Origin: Candidatus Ligilactobacillus avistercoris
GTDB lineage: Bacteria > Bacillota > Bacilli > Lactobacillales > Lactobacillaceae
Direction of reading: 5' to 3'
Assembly (NCBI GenBank): GCA_019119415.1
Contig: DWXB01000011.1
Location: forward strand, 54,282-118,281
Length of the DNA: 64,000 bases
Below the pieces are notes generated by a model. It made no database searches and was not told the origin of the DNA. It worked only from the letters and a program-made list of their open reading frames with translations. The position numbers and the translations under genes were made by a program. Shown here piece by piece: positions 15,796 through 25,325 of this stretch (position 1 is the first letter of the stretch; every line of letters begins with the position of its first letter).

Positions 15796-17574
15796 ATGGC
15801 AACCCAACACATCGAAAACAAGTTAAAGCTTTTGCCAGACTTACCAGGATGTTACCTGATGAAGGACGTCAATGGGCACATTATTTACGTGGGAAAGGCC
15901 AAAAACTTAAAGAACCGGGTGCGGTCGTACTTTAAGAGCTCTCACGAAGGGAAGACGGCCCGGCTGGTTTCCCAGATTCGGGACTTTGAAACAATTATCA
16001 CGTCGACTGACAAGGAAGCCTTTCTGCTGGAAATTACGCTGATTCAAAAACATAAGCCGTACTACAACATCAAACTGAAGCAGGGAACCGGCTACCCGTA
16101 CATTAAGATTACCAACGAACGGGACCCGCAGCTCAAGATTGTTAGCCAGGTCAAGCGGGACGGGGGCTTTTACTTTGGCCCGTACCCCAACGTCTATGCG
16201 GCAACCGAAACGCTTCACTTACTGGAAAAGGTTTATCCGTTAAGGCACTGTTCTGGTCGGCAGGGACGGCCGTGCCTGTACTATCACATGGGCCAGTGTT
16301 TGGGGGCGTGCTTTAAGGACGTTCCCCCGGAGGCGTACGCGAAGAATATCGAAAAAATTAAGAACTTCCTGAACGGAAACGTCGGCCAGATTAAGCGGGA
16401 GCTGCGGGCGAAGATGGAAAAGGCGGCCGCAAACCTCGAATTTGAACGGGCGGCGGAACTTCGGGATCAGCTCAAGTACGTGGCGATGACGGTTGAAAAG
16501 CAAAAAATCATTTCCAACGATAATACTCCGCGGGATGTAATTGGGTATTACATGGACAAGGGCTGGCTGTCGTTACAGATTTTTTCAATCCGGCAAGCGC
16601 GGTTGATGAAGCGGGAAAAGCGGCTTTTTCCGTGTGTGGACACGCCGGAAGCAGAAATGACGTCGTTTATCCTTCAGTTGTACCAACAGCGTAACCGGAT
16701 TAAGCCCAAGGAACTCCTGGTTCCAGCTAGTTTGGATGCGGCAATGCTCAGTGATTTACTCGGGATTTCGGTCAGAACCCCGGTGCGGGGACAGAAGCGG
16801 TCCCTCCTTGAGATGGCCCAGAAAAATTCGCGGTTAGTTCTGGAAGAAAAGTTCCGGTTGTTGGAACTAGACAACCGGAAGACGGTGGGGGCGATGGACG
16901 AGTTGATGGACGTGTTACAGTTGCCTCATGGGCACCGGATCGAGGCGTTTGACCACTCCCACATTCAGGGCCAGGATCCCGTTTCAGCGATGGTATGTTT
17001 TATTGATGGTCAGCCCAACAAGAAGGAATATCGCAAGTATAAGCTGCGGGATGTTGACCACGCGGACGAAGCGGCCAGTACGCGCGAAGTGATTTACCGG
17101 CGTTACAGCCGGATTTTAAAGGAGCACGGGGAACTGCCGGATTTAATCCTCATGGACGGCGCAGAAACGCAGGTTGCGGCGGCGCAAGATGTGCTTGAAA
17201 ATCAACTGGGCTTATCGATTCCGGTCGCGGGGATGGTAAAAAATACGCATCATAAAACGGCGGACTTGATGAACGGGGAGTACCAAAAAGTGCAGTTGGA
17301 CCCGAAGAGTGAGGCGTTTTACCTGTTACAGCGGATTCAGGACGAGGTCCACCGGTTTGCCATTACGTTCCACCGGCAGCTGCGGTCCAAAAATTCGTTG
17401 TCTTCCCGGCTGGAACAAATTAAGGGGGTCGGACCGAAGACGCGGATTAAGCTGTTAAAGCAGTTTGGCTCCCTGCGCCACATTGAAGAGGCGTCGCTAG
17501 AAGAAATCGAAGCACTAGGAATTTCCGCTAAGGTGGCTAAGGCGGTCAAATTAAGCTTGCGGAATGTTCAGTAG
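15796..17574 (+). CDS. uvrC: Excinuclease ABC subunit C
   Basis: UvrC (592 residues) makes both incisions around bulky DNA lesions in nucleotide excision repair. The order is normal: GIY-YIG nuclease domain (LPGCYLMKDVNGHIIYVGKA, then LKNRVRSYF, residues 1-95), the UVR/UvrB-binding helix pair (LEFERAAELRDQLKYV, about 200-235), an RNase H-like endonuclease domain (GHRIEAFDHSHIQGQDPVSA ... LPDLILMDGA) and a C-terminal tandem helix-hairpin-helix (LEQIKGVGPKTRIKLLKQFG ... IEALGISAKVAKAV). The ATG follows AAAGGAGG. It has its own consensus promoter. obgE follows 62 bases later with a possible separate -10 TATAGT near 17594. Confidence 0.97.
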   Translation: MATQHIENKLKLLPDLPGCYLMKDVNGHIIYVGKAKNLKNRVRSYFKSSHEGKTARLVSQIRDFETIITSTDKEAFLLEITLIQKHKPYYNIKLKQGTGYPYIKITNERDPQLKIVSQVKRDGGFYFGPYPNVYAATETLHLLEKVYPLRHCSGRQGRPCLYYHMGQCLGACFKDVPPEAYAKNIEKIKNFLNGNVGQIKRELRAKMEKAAANLEFERAAELRDQLKYVAMTVEKQKIISNDNTPRDVIGYYMDKGWLSLQIFSIRQARLMKREKRLFPCVDTPEAEMTSFILQLYQQRNRIKPKELLVPASLDAAMLSDLLGISVRTPVRGQKRSLLEMAQKNSRLVLEEKFRLLELDNRKTVGAMDELMDVLQLPHGHRIEAFDHSHIQGQDPVSAMVCFIDGQPNKKEYRKYKLRDVDHADEAASTREVIYRRYSRILKEHGELPDLILMDGAETQVAAAQDVLENQLGLSIPVAGMVKNTHHKTADLMNGEYQKVQLDPKSEAFYLLQRIQDEVHRFAITFHRQLRSKNSLSSRLEQIKGVGPKTRIKLLKQFGSLRHIEEASLEEIEALGISAKVAKAVKLSLRNVQ

Positions 17575-17636
17575 CTGATTGGTGGGTGAATTTGGTATAG
17601 TAGGACAGGAGATTATACCGGAAAAGAGGGACGGAT

Positions 17637-18938
17637 ATGTTTGTTGATCACGTTCAAATTCAAGTAAAAGCCGGAAAGGGGGGCGACGGAATCGTTGCCT
17701 TTCGCCGGGAAAAGTTTGTACCGAACGGTGGCCCGGCCGGCGGTGATGGTGGTCGGGGCGGAAGTATTATCCTCCGGGTTGACGAGGGATTGCGCACCCT
17801 GATGGACTTTCGTTATCACCGGATTTTTAAGGCCAAGGCCGGTCAAAACGGGATGAATAAGGGAATGTACGGTCGGGGTGCCCAGGACCTCGTGGTGGCT
17901 GTTCCGGGCGGGACAACCGTGACGGATGCTGAGACCGGAAAAGTCCTGGGTGATTTGACTCAAGCAGGTGATGAACTAGTGGTTGCGAAGGGGGGGCGCG
18001 GCGGTCGCGGAAACATCCACTTCGCGAGCCCGAAAAACCCCGCACCAGAAATTGCGGAAAACGGTGAACCAGGGCAGGAACGCACGCTTAACTTGGAGTT
18101 AAAGATGCTGGCTGACGTGGGGGTAATCGGCTTTCCGTCAGTGGGGAAATCGACGCTTCTGTCAGTGGTAACGAGCGCTAAGCCTAAGATTGCGGAGTAC
18201 CACTTTACCACGTTGGTGCCGAACCTGGGAATGGTCCGGCTGGACGATGGCCGGGACTTTGCCATGGCTGACATGCCCGGGTTGATTGAGGGCGCTTCAG
18301 CCGGAATCGGGCTCGGAATTCAGTTTCTGCGGCACATTGAACGGACCCGGGTCCTCTTACATCTCGTTGATATGTCGGGAACGGAGGAACGTGACCCGTA
18401 CGAAGATTTCTTGAAGATTAATGCTGAGTTGAAAAAGTACGATCCGGCCTTACTAGAACGGCCGCAGATTATTGTGGCTAGCAAGATGGACATGCCAGAT
18501 GCAGCAGCGAACCTGGAACGGTTTAAAAAGCAGATTGCGGCGGACCATACCCTACCACAAACGCCAGAAATTATGGCGGTATCGGCCCTCACGCATCAGG
18601 GGTTGGACCAGTTAATCCACCATGTTGCGGATGTTCTCGACCAGACCCCGGCGTTCCCGTTATCCACTGCCGAACAGGAAGAAGCGGTCGAGTACACGGC
18701 ACCGTCGCAGGAAGAGCCGGCCTTTACCGTTACGCGAGACGAGGACGGGACCTGGGTTCTTGGCGGGACGCGGTTGCTTAAGCTCTTTAAGATGACTGAT
18801 TTGAATCACGATGAAAGTCTGATGCGCTTTGCCCGGCAGATGCGGGGAATGGGGGTTGATGACGAGTTGCGGCGACAGGGCGCCAAGAACGGTGATTTGG
18901 TTCGAATTGAGAAGTTCACGTTCGAGTTTGTTGATTAG
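17637..18938 (+). CDS. obgE: GTPase Obg (CgtA)
   Basis: A 433-residue essential GTPase linked to late 50S assembly and the stringent response. The glycine-rich OBG fold occupies 1-158 ([39 protein letters not shown]). The G domain follows ([13 protein letters not shown] for G1, DMPGLIEGA for G3, ASKMDMPDA for G4), and an OCT domain forms about 350-433 ([15 protein letters not shown] ... [17 protein letters not shown]). The ATG at 17637 lies ten bases after AAGAGGG. The standard uvrC-obgE neighbourhood supports the call. The gene is intact. Confidence 0.97.
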   Translation: MFVDHVQIQVKAGKGGDGIVAFRREKFVPNGGPAGGDGGRGGSIILRVDEGLRTLMDFRYHRIFKAKAGQNGMNKGMYGRGAQDLVVAVPGGTTVTDAETGKVLGDLTQAGDELVVAKGGRGGRGNIHFASPKNPAPEIAENGEPGQERTLNLELKMLADVGVIGFPSVGKSTLLSVVTSAKPKIAEYHFTTLVPNLGMVRLDDGRDFAMADMPGLIEGASAGIGLGIQFLRHIERTRVLLHLVDMSGTEERDPYEDFLKINAELKKYDPALLERPQIIVASKMDMPDAAANLERFKKQIAADHTLPQTPEIMAVSALTHQGLDQLIHHVADVLDQTPAFPLSTAEQEEAVEYTAPSQEEPAFTVTRDEDGTWVLGGTRLLKLFKMTDLNHDESLMRFARQMRGMGVDDELRRQGAKNGDLVRIEKFTFEFVD

Positions 18939-18988
18939 GTAGGATGAAGCTGCCGCTTTCTTACCGATAAATAGCTTTTAGGAATAAA

Positions 18989-19064
18989 CGAGCTGGGTGT
19001 AATGCCAAAAGCCACCGCATTACTTGTTGTGCAGGTGGAACGGGGCTGCACTCAGCCCGTTTTT
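18989..19064 (+). terminator. Long structured terminator or small RNA in the obgE-oatA gap
   Basis: The 304-base gap after obgE holds a large foldable element. CGAGCTGGGTGTA (18989-19001) pairs with TGCACTCAGCCCG (19047-19059; one mismatch, two G-T pairs), followed by T5. Inside it TAATGC (19000-19005) can pair with GCATTA (19017-19022), and CCACC (19012-19016) with GGTGG (19034-19038); these inner pairings exclude each other. The two alternative folds plus the T run make it more complex than a simple terminator. TATAAT at 19184-19189 is a likely -10 box for the downstream gene. No other signal is seen in the gap. Confidence 0.5.
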
Positions 19065-19242
19065 GCTTTAGGATTGGTGGTTAAGTAATAGCAATCACTT
19101 CCCGGTGAAACGCAGGCGGAGGGCGGGAAAGAAAATCCTGTAAATTACAGCAAGTTGTTATATTCAACTAAAAGCGAACGCGCTATAATTGGTGGGTGAT
19201 AACTGATTCCAGGAGAGACTGGATCGGGATGAGGAGAACAGT

Positions 19243-21114
19243 ATGGAGCAAAAAAAGACGTATATTACGGGATTTGATGGGTTACGTGCACTAGCAGTCG
19301 CGTTTGTCATTCTGTACCACCTGTTTGTTTACCAGTTCAAAGGTGGTTTCATGGGTGTGTTAATTTTCTTTGTGTTGTCTGGTTACCTGGTAACAAGTTC
19401 GATTATTCGGGAGTGGACAACGACAGGCCGGCTGGACCTGCTTAATTTTTATTGGCGGCGAATTCGGCGGCTGTACCCAGCTCTGGTAGGGGTTCTGGCG
19501 GCAACGCTGGGTTACATTGCGTTTTTCCAACGCTCCCTTTTAGTGCACATCAGGGGAGCGGTGATCAGTAACCTGTGCGGGGTTTACAACTGGTATGAAA
19601 TTGCGCACCATCAGTCGTACTTTGCGCGGTTTGGGGTGCAGTCCCCGTTTACCCACCTCTGGTTTATGGCAATTCAGTTTCAGTTTTTAGTAATTTGGCC
19701 CTTCCTGATGGTGTTCCTTTTTAAGTTCCTGCGTGAGCGGCGGGGCGCCCTGTTCTTCAGTTTAGTGGGATTAGCGCTGTTATCAGCTCTTTTGATGGCT
19801 GTTTTATACCAGCCAGGGAAGGATCCGTCCCGGGTATACTACGGGACGGATACCCGGATCTTTGCTGTTTTCATCGGAGCAGCGTTAGCGGTTATCTGGC
19901 CGTTAAACCGGCTAAAGGCGCGGCTCGACTGGGGGCGGCGAACGGCGTTTGATCTCCTAGGCTTTGGCGCACTGGTTGTAGTGGTTATTATGTGCGGCTT
20001 TTGTGATGACGAACGGCCGTGGTTATACCGGGGCGGGATGTTGCTGTTTTGTATTGCAACGGCTGTTCTGATTGCGATGGTTGCCCATCCAGGGGCGGAC
20101 ATGAACCGCGCGCTTTCAAACCGGATCTTTACGTGGATTGGGCAGCGGAGCTACGGAATTTACCTGTACCAGTATCCGGTGATGGTTTTGTTTGAAGCAA
20201 AGGTTAACGTTGCTACTCATCCGGTGATTTATGCGTTGATTGAGATTGCGCTGATTCTAGTAATTAGTGATGTATCCTATCACCTAATTGAAAAACCGGT
20301 TGCCCGGATTAAGTGGGGGCAAATTCGCGCGTCAATCCGCGAATTTTTCAAGCGGCATTCCCGGTATGGGTGGCGCCGGTTAGCGGTTGTTCCGGTGCTT
20401 GCGCTGTTGGTAGTTGGGTTATACGGGTTCTGTTCTCCGGCACCGAAGCAGCCGAACCCGGAAAACGGCAGTCAGGCACTTCAGCAGGCGATTCAAAAGA
20501 ACCAGCAGGCGGTAAACAAGCATAATGCGGCCATAGCCCACGGAAAGAGCGGGCAGCAGGCGGCGAATGCTAGTCAACAAACTTCGGGGCCTAAGTTACC
20601 GGCATCGATTCGGTTGACTTCTGCCGAGCAGCAGCAAGCGCAAAAGATGAAGATAACGGCGGTCGGTGATTCCGTTTTGGCGGACTCGTCAGCCGCATTG
20701 CAGAAGATCTTCCCGCAGATGTTTATTAACGCGAAGGTTGGCCGGCAGGTTGATCAGGCAATTCCGGTTCTTCAGGACTTAAAGAAGCAGGGGAAGCTGA
20801 ACGGGCCGCTGTTAGTGGTTGAAGGGACCAACGGGCCGTTTACGGATGACCAAATGAAACAAATTATGCAGTTAGCGGGGAACCGGCCCGTTTACTGGGT
20901 GAACGTCCATGTGCCAACGCGGCCGTGGCAAAATGAAGTGAATACTAAGTTAACGGCAAGTAAGAAGAAGTACAAGAACTTAACGATTATTAACTGGTAC
21001 AAGTTTAGTAACGGGCATACCGATTGGTTCTACGCCGATAACGTACATCCAAATCCGTACGGGCTTAACTTCTTCAGTAACTTTGTCGCTAAGCAAATTC
21101 TTAAGCACCATTAA
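19243..21114 (+). CDS. OatA-like peptidoglycan/surface O-acetyltransferase
   Basis: A 623-residue two-domain protein. Residues 1-400 form an acyltransferase-3 membrane domain with about ten helices (FDGLRALAVAFVILYHLFV with the conserved histidine; FYWRRIRRLYPAL; GQRSYGIYLYQYPVMVLFEA). A flexible Q/N/A-rich linker (about 405-460) leads to an extracellular SGNH hydrolase-like domain: AVGDSVLADS supplies the catalytic serine and DNVHPNPYG the Asp-x2-His. This is the architecture of OatA, which moves acetyl groups from inside to the muramic acid C6 hydroxyl, giving lysozyme resistance. OatA and OatB (on N-acetylglucosamine) cannot be told apart by eye. It is monocistronic between the element at 18989 and the palindrome at 21141. 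Confidence 0.88.
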   Translation: MEQKKTYITGFDGLRALAVAFVILYHLFVYQFKGGFMGVLIFFVLSGYLVTSSIIREWTTTGRLDLLNFYWRRIRRLYPALVGVLAATLGYIAFFQRSLLVHIRGAVISNLCGVYNWYEIAHHQSYFARFGVQSPFTHLWFMAIQFQFLVIWPFLMVFLFKFLRERRGALFFSLVGLALLSALLMAVLYQPGKDPSRVYYGTDTRIFAVFIGAALAVIWPLNRLKARLDWGRRTAFDLLGFGALVVVVIMCGFCDDERPWLYRGGMLLFCIATAVLIAMVAHPGADMNRALSNRIFTWIGQRSYGIYLYQYPVMVLFEAKVNVATHPVIYALIEIALILVISDVSYHLIEKPVARIKWGQIRASIREFFKRHSRYGWRRLAVVPVLALLVVGLYGFCSPAPKQPNPENGSQALQQAIQKNQQAVNKHNAAIAHGKSGQQAANASQQTSGPKLPASIRLTSAEQQQAQKMKITAVGDSVLADSSAALQKIFPQMFINAKVGRQVDQAIPVLQDLKKQGKLNGPLLVVEGTNGPFTDDQMKQIMQLAGNRPVYWVNVHVPTRPWQNEVNTKLTASKKKYKNLTIINWYKFSNGHTDWFYADNVHPNPYGLNFFSNFVAKQILKHH

Positions 21115-21140
21115 TTGCAAAGGAATATCTCCGAAATGAT

Positions 21141-21219
21141 AACGGGTGGGGTGGAAGTAAGAAGCCGAGCGAATTCCATAGTTCGTTGGCTACATTCTTC
21201 CGTTCCACCTGTTTGTTTT
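21141..21219. terminator. Two-stem palindromic element, copy A
   Basis: AACGGGTGG-GGTGGAAG pairs almost perfectly with CTTCCGTTCCACC-TGTTT. Inside, AGCCGAGCGAA pairs with TTCGTTGGCT. It lies between the convergent oatA-like gene and the small gene at 21224 and has T-rich flanks. The outer arms match those of the element at 53794-53880, so the two are probably copies of one intergenic palindrome family that also serves as terminator. Confidence 0.6.
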
Positions 21220-21223
21220 GGCG

Positions 21224-21502
21224 TTATTTAATAAGCAAACGGCCCGCAGCAATCCGGTAACCAAAGACCGGGCGGCTGGTTTCCTCCGGTGCGGGTTGCC
21301 AATCAAGGTGAAACCCGGGAGCGTAGTGGGCGAGCTGGTGTTGGAGTGCTTTGATGGTGATGGGGTGGGGAGCCGGAACCAGTGTAAGGTGGTCGTGTCC
21401 TAACGGTCCCCGGGTTACCGGGACTGCCGGGGTAGTGTCATAATATACCGGCGTTGTTGGGGCGACACCGGTGGTTGCATTCAGAAAATCGTGGATTAAC
21501 AC
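21224..21502 (-). CDS. Hypothetical protein, 92 residues
   Basis: I do not recognise this gene. The best start is a GTG at 21502, seven bases after AAAGGAG; an in-frame TTG six codons upstream would place that site inside the gene. The product begins LIHDFLNATTGVAPTTPVYYD, is rich in proline and histidine (VPAPHPITIKALQHQLAHYAP, then GFHLDWQPAPEE) and lacks transmembrane segments or a signal peptide. It is the only minus-strand gene between oatA and the purine permease and ends in the shared palindrome. The ribosome binding site and host-like composition support a real gene. No function can be assigned. Confidence 0.55.
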   Translation of the reverse strand: MLIHDFLNATTGVAPTTPVYYDTTPAVPVTRGPLGHDHLTLVPAPHPITIKALQHQLAHYAPGFHLDWQPAPEETSRPVFGYRIAAGRLLIK

Positions 21503-21638
21503 GGAAAATTCTCCTTTCAAAATTCGTAATTAGTCCATTTTTGCATCAAAATATTAGAATAAAGCATCTTTTTCCCTTAAAGTCCCGAAGAATCTGCGCT
21601 ATAATGGCACTAACTTTGTGAGATAAGGGGTAGAATTG

Positions 21639-23099
21639 ATGAACAAGTTATTTAAGTTGCGGGAAAACAATACGACCGTTAGCACCGAAATTGTTGCCGG
21701 GTTAACAACCTTTTTCGCAATGTCGTACATATTGTTTGTTGCGCCTAATATTTTAGGAACAACGGGAATGCCCCGTCAAGCAATTTTTCTGGCAACCATC
21801 ATTGCATCGGTTGTTAGTACGTTGATTATGGCGTTCTTTGCAAACGTCCCCTACGTGTTAGCGCCGGGGCTCGGGTTGGCCACCTTCTTTGCGTACACCG
21901 TGGTTTTACAGCTCGGCTTTACCTGGCAGCAGGGATTGGCGCTCGTCTTTTTATGCGGGGTAATCGACGTTTTAATTACCGTAACTAAGATTCGGCAGCT
22001 GATTATTCAGGCGATTCCACCGGTGCTGCAACACGCAATTGGCGGGGGAATTGGATTGTTTGTGGCGTACATCGGGCTGAAAAACGCCGGCTTTATCAAG
22101 TTCATCGTGGATAAGGCGGGAATTACGAGCATTAACGGCGCACCGTACCACCCAGCAGCCACTCATTACGCTGGTGGGATTCACTCCTTTGTAGCCAATA
22201 GTAGTGCCACGCCCGCCCTGGTAAACTTCAACCACGCCGCACCGCTGGTAGCATTAGTAGGATTGCTGATTATGGTGGTGCTGCTGATGTGGAACGTGAA
22301 GGGTGCCATTCTAATCGGGATTATTGCCACGACGATTATCGGAATTCCGTTTGGGGTAACTAACCTCCACGTTGCAGCCGGGGCTTCCCTAGGAACGGCC
22401 TTCCATCAGCTTGGAAGCACGATGGGAGCGGCGTTCGGAGCCCAAGGAATGGGCGCACTATGGAGTCATCCCGGCCGGTTATTACTTGCGGTAATGACAA
22501 TCTTTGCCTTCAGTTTATCTGATATTTTCGATGCGATTGGTACGTTTATCGGAACGGGGATGCGGTCAGGAATCTTTACAACGACTGACCACCAGGCCCT
22601 TGATCAGGGAACTGGGATGAACAATAAGATGGGCCGGGCGTTGATTGCTGATGCCGCTGGTTCAATTATTGCGGCCATTTTCGGAACATCAAACGTTGAA
22701 ACGTTTGTGGAAAGTGCATCAGGAATTGGTGCTGGTGGCCGGACGGGCTTAACGAGCCTTACCGCTGCCGTAATGTTTGCCCTGAGCAGTCTGTTGGCCC
22801 CGGTCGTTGCGATTGTCCCGGATGCAGCCACGGCGCCCGCACTGATTGTCGTGGGGGTAATGATGATGGCATCGTTTGCTAATATTAAATGGGCGAACCT
22901 TGAGGATGCCATTCCGGCGTTCTTTGCCGCTGGGTTCATGGCCCTGTGTTACAGTATTGCGTATGGAATTGCGGCCGGGTTTATCTTCTACATCTTCGTA
23001 AAGTTGGCCAAACGGAAGGTCAAGGAAATTCATCCAATGATGTGGATCTGTACGGCACTGTTTATCCTTAACTTTATTGTGTTAGCGATTATCGAATAG
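21639..23099 (+). CDS. NCS2 family purine permease (AzgA/PbuG-like)
   Basis: A 486-residue membrane protein with about 13-14 hydrophobic segments. It imports nucleobases, most probably hypoxanthine, guanine or adenine, with protons. The N-terminus LRENNTTVSTEIVAGLTTFFAMSYILFV and the NVPYVLAPGLGLATFFAYTVV block are signatures of the AzgA/PbuG/PbuO branch. The Glu-containing motif SGIGAGGRTGLTSL and SDIFDAIGTFIGTG lie in the central substrate-binding repeats. The ATG at 21639 is chosen over a TTG one codon earlier. TATAAT at 21600-21605 is a probable -10 box; no purine riboswitch aptamer was recognised in the short leader. A terminator follows. Confidence 0.88.
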   Translation: MNKLFKLRENNTTVSTEIVAGLTTFFAMSYILFVAPNILGTTGMPRQAIFLATIIASVVSTLIMAFFANVPYVLAPGLGLATFFAYTVVLQLGFTWQQGLALVFLCGVIDVLITVTKIRQLIIQAIPPVLQHAIGGGIGLFVAYIGLKNAGFIKFIVDKAGITSINGAPYHPAATHYAGGIHSFVANSSATPALVNFNHAAPLVALVGLLIMVVLLMWNVKGAILIGIIATTIIGIPFGVTNLHVAAGASLGTAFHQLGSTMGAAFGAQGMGALWSHPGRLLLAVMTIFAFSLSDIFDAIGTFIGTGMRSGIFTTTDHQALDQGTGMNNKMGRALIADAAGSIIAAIFGTSNVETFVESASGIGAGGRTGLTSLTAAVMFALSSLLAPVVAIVPDAATAPALIVVGVMMMASFANIKWANLEDAIPAFFAAGFMALCYSIAYGIAAGFIFYIFVKLAKRKVKEIHPMMWICTALFILNFIVLAIIE

Positions 23100-23108
23100 T
23101 TTATGGGG

Positions 23109-23139
23109 AAGAGGTTGAGTGATGCTCACCCTCTTTTTT
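23109..23139 (+). terminator. Terminator after the purine permease
   Basis: GAGG-T-TGAG / CTCA-C-CCTC hairpin followed by TTTTTT. Confidence 0.8.
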
Positions 23140-23266
23140 GCTGTCATTCTGCCTGGGTTTCTTATTTGATGAGAATAACGAAGGGCTGAGGTTTGCCAAA
23201 ATCCGTGATAAAATGACTTTGTGTGTCATTAATTGGCAAATAAAGAGAAATCGGGTACGGAAAATA

Positions 23267-24214
23267 ATGGAAATTGAATTTTTAGGAACTGGTGCCGGAT
23301 CGCCGGCCAAGTCCCGCAACGTTACGGCTGCCGCGTTAAAGCTGTTAGACGAGTGTAATGCGGTGTGGCTGTTTGACGTTGGCGAGGGCACCCAGCATCA
23401 GATTTTACGGACAACAATTCGCCCGCGGAAGGTTACGCGCATTTTTATTACGCACCTCCACGGTGATCATATTTTTGGACTCCCGGGATTTTTGAGTAGC
23501 CGGTCATTTCAGGGCGGAAATCAGATGGGTCCGTTAACAATTTACGGCCCCCGGGGAATTCAGGAGTATGTGCGGACGAGCCTGCGAGTATCCCAGACGC
23601 ATCTGGGGTATCCGCTTAAGTTTGTCGAGTTTGCACCTAACGAAGCGGGAGTTGCCGTTGACGATGAGCGTTTCCGGGTGGAATATGCGCCGCTCGATCA
23701 CCGAATTCCATGCGTTGGTTACCGGGTGATTGAAAAGGATTATCCCGGGGAACTGCAGGTTGACCGCCTAAAGGCCGACGGTATTCCAGCAGGGCCGATA
23801 TACGGGCAATTGAAGGCCGGCAAAACAGTGATGCTTGCGGACGGCCGGACGATTTCAGGAAAGGACTACGTTGGGGCGCCGAAAAAGGGCCGGATTGTGA
23901 CGATTCTGGGAGATACCCGCCAAACAGCGACGATTCGCCAGCTTGCTCACGGGGCGGACGTTCTTGTCCACGAAAGTACGTTTGGCAAGGGTGAGGCGCG
24001 GTTAGCGCGGAACTACTACCATTCAACGTGTATTCAGGCGGCAACTGTTGCCAGGGAAGAAGGGGTTAAGCAGCTCCTCTTAACGCATATCTCAGCCCGT
24101 TATGTGGGGCCGGCGATTAAGCAGTTAATTAACGATGCCCGGGATGTTTTTCCAGCAACCCGGGTGGTCCGGGACTTCGACGTCATTCCGGTCCCGTTTT
24201 CTGCTGATAACTAG
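23267..24214 (+). CDS. rnz: Ribonuclease Z
   Basis: RNase Z (315 residues) is the zinc endonuclease that trims the 3' end of CCA-less tRNA precursors. The ATG at 23267 gives the family-typical start [18 protein letters not shown]; upstream in-frame ATGs (from 23138) would add a non-homologous 43-residue tail overlapping the terminator. The metallo-beta-lactamase core is clear: [13 protein letters not shown] (zinc ligands), GDTR, HESTFG, and LTHISARY near the C-terminus. The ribosome binding site is weak (ACGGA). An SDR gene follows after 11 bases and a lapA-like gene and recJ after that, so it likely opens this transcript. Confidence 0.95.
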   Translation: MEIEFLGTGAGSPAKSRNVTAAALKLLDECNAVWLFDVGEGTQHQILRTTIRPRKVTRIFITHLHGDHIFGLPGFLSSRSFQGGNQMGPLTIYGPRGIQEYVRTSLRVSQTHLGYPLKFVEFAPNEAGVAVDDERFRVEYAPLDHRIPCVGYRVIEKDYPGELQVDRLKADGIPAGPIYGQLKAGKTVMLADGRTISGKDYVGAPKKGRIVTILGDTRQTATIRQLAHGADVLVHESTFGKGEARLARNYYHSTCIQAATVAREEGVKQLLLTHISARYVGPAIKQLINDARDVFPATRVVRDFDVIPVPFSADN

Positions 24215-24225
24215 GAGGAAAGCCG

Positions 24226-25035
24226 ATGAATCACTTTCGTCATTCTCAAAGGATTGCAGGCCGGGTTGTGCTGATTATGGGAGCGTCCTCGGGACTAGGC
24301 GAGCAGCTTGCGTACGCGTTTGCTGTTGAGCACGCCCGCATCGTTGTTTGTGCCCGGCGGAAGGAACGGTTAGCCCGGGTTGCCCAGAGATGCGCGCAGT
24401 TGTCGAGAAGACCGGCAACATTGTTTGTCACTGACGTTGCGCTTCCCCAGGAAGTGGAGCGAACGATTGCGGCGGTTGAACGGCAGGTTGGCCCAATTGC
24501 GATTGGGATTAACTGTGCGGGATTTGGCAGGATGATGTCGGCGATTGAAATGCCCCCGGAAGTTACCGCACAAATGTTTCGGGTTAATACGGTAGGGACC
24601 ATTACCGCGAGCCGGGAAATGGCCCGGTTGATGGCTGCCCGCCATTCCGGAACGATTGTGAACGTGGCTTCGAGTGCGGGAAAGGTTGCGACCCCCAAAG
24701 CGGCGGTCTATGCTGCAACGAAGGCGGCTGTAATTGCCTATTCAAACGCTCTGCGCCTTGAATTGCGGCAGACGGGAGTCCACGTGCTCACGGTTAATCC
24801 CGGACCGATGCGGACGCCGTTTTTTGCACATGCGGGAGCGGCAGCTGATTACCTTGATCAGTTAGGGCCGTTAGCCCTGACACCGGAGAAGGTGGCTGCT
24901 CAGGTAGTCCAGGGCGTTCTCACGGGTAAACGCGAGTTGAATACGCCGAGGCTGTTTGAGGCGGCTCACCGGGCGTATGATTGGGTTCCCCGGGTAGCGG
25001 ACTGGTTGACGGCAACGGTGTTTAATAAGAAATAG
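24226..25035 (+). CDS. Short-chain dehydrogenase/reductase
   Basis: A 269-residue classical SDR with an NAD(P)-binding Rossmann fold. The cofactor motif is MGASSGLGEQLAYA (TGxxxGxG type, residues 18-31), NCAGFGRM is the N-A-G motif, and the active site has S-S (VASSAGKV) and Y-x3-K (YAATKAAV). C-ARRKERL after beta-strand 2 favours NADP(H). It resembles the YqjQ-type oxidoreductases that sit between rnz and recJ in Bacilli, but the substrate is unknown. The ATG follows AGGAGG by eight bases and 11 bases after rnz. It is host-like in codon use. Confidence 0.88.
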   Translation: MNHFRHSQRIAGRVVLIMGASSGLGEQLAYAFAVEHARIVVCARRKERLARVAQRCAQLSRRPATLFVTDVALPQEVERTIAAVERQVGPIAIGINCAGFGRMMSAIEMPPEVTAQMFRVNTVGTITASREMARLMAARHSGTIVNVASSAGKVATPKAAVYAATKAAVIAYSNALRLELRQTGVHVLTVNPGPMRTPFFAHAGAAADYLDQLGPLALTPEKVAAQVVQGVLTGKRELNTPRLFEAAHRAYDWVPRVADWLTATVFNKK

Positions 25036-25045
25036 GGGAATGAAA

Positions 25046-25315
25046 ATGAAACGACAATTGAAATTGATTGGTGCTGTTGTTCTTGCACTAATCGTGGTTA
25101 TTTTTGCAATGGCTAACTTTCAGCAGGTAACGGTTAACTTCTTGTTTGGAACTGTCCGGCTACCGTTAGTCGTAATTATTGTGGGTGCGCTTCTAATTGG
25201 GATGGTTATTACCTTTATGGGAGCGGTGCCGACCATTCTACGGTTGAAAACGCAAAATAAGCGGATGAGCAAGAAGCAGGCAGGCGCCAAGCACTCCCAG
25301 CAAACGGACAAATAG
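25046..25315 (+). CDS. LapA-domain (DUF1049) small membrane protein
   Basis: An 89-residue protein with two hydrophobic helices (LIGAVVLALIVVIFAMANF and LPLVVIIVGALLIGMVITFMGA) and a basic, glutamine-rich tail (KTQNKRMSKKQAGAKHSQ). The NFQQVTVNFLFG turn between the helices is diagnostic for the LapA domain (related to E. coli LapA/YciS). In E. coli LapA works with LapB on envelope lipid homeostasis; no LapB-like gene is here, so the role is unclear. Two in-frame ATGs exist; the one at 25046 has better spacing to AGGGGA than that at 25040. It lies between an SDR gene and recJ in a tight run. Confidence 0.8.
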   Translation: MKRQLKLIGAVVLALIVVIFAMANFQQVTVNFLFGTVRLPLVVIIVGALLIGMVITFMGAVPTILRLKTQNKRMSKKQAGAKHSQQTDK

Positions 25316-25325
25316 GTGGTAAGTT

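Noticed and set aside
21521..21638. Purine riboswitch before the NCS2 permease
   Set aside because: The leader between the -10 at 21600 and the start is only about 30 bases, too short for an aptamer, and no conserved core was seen.
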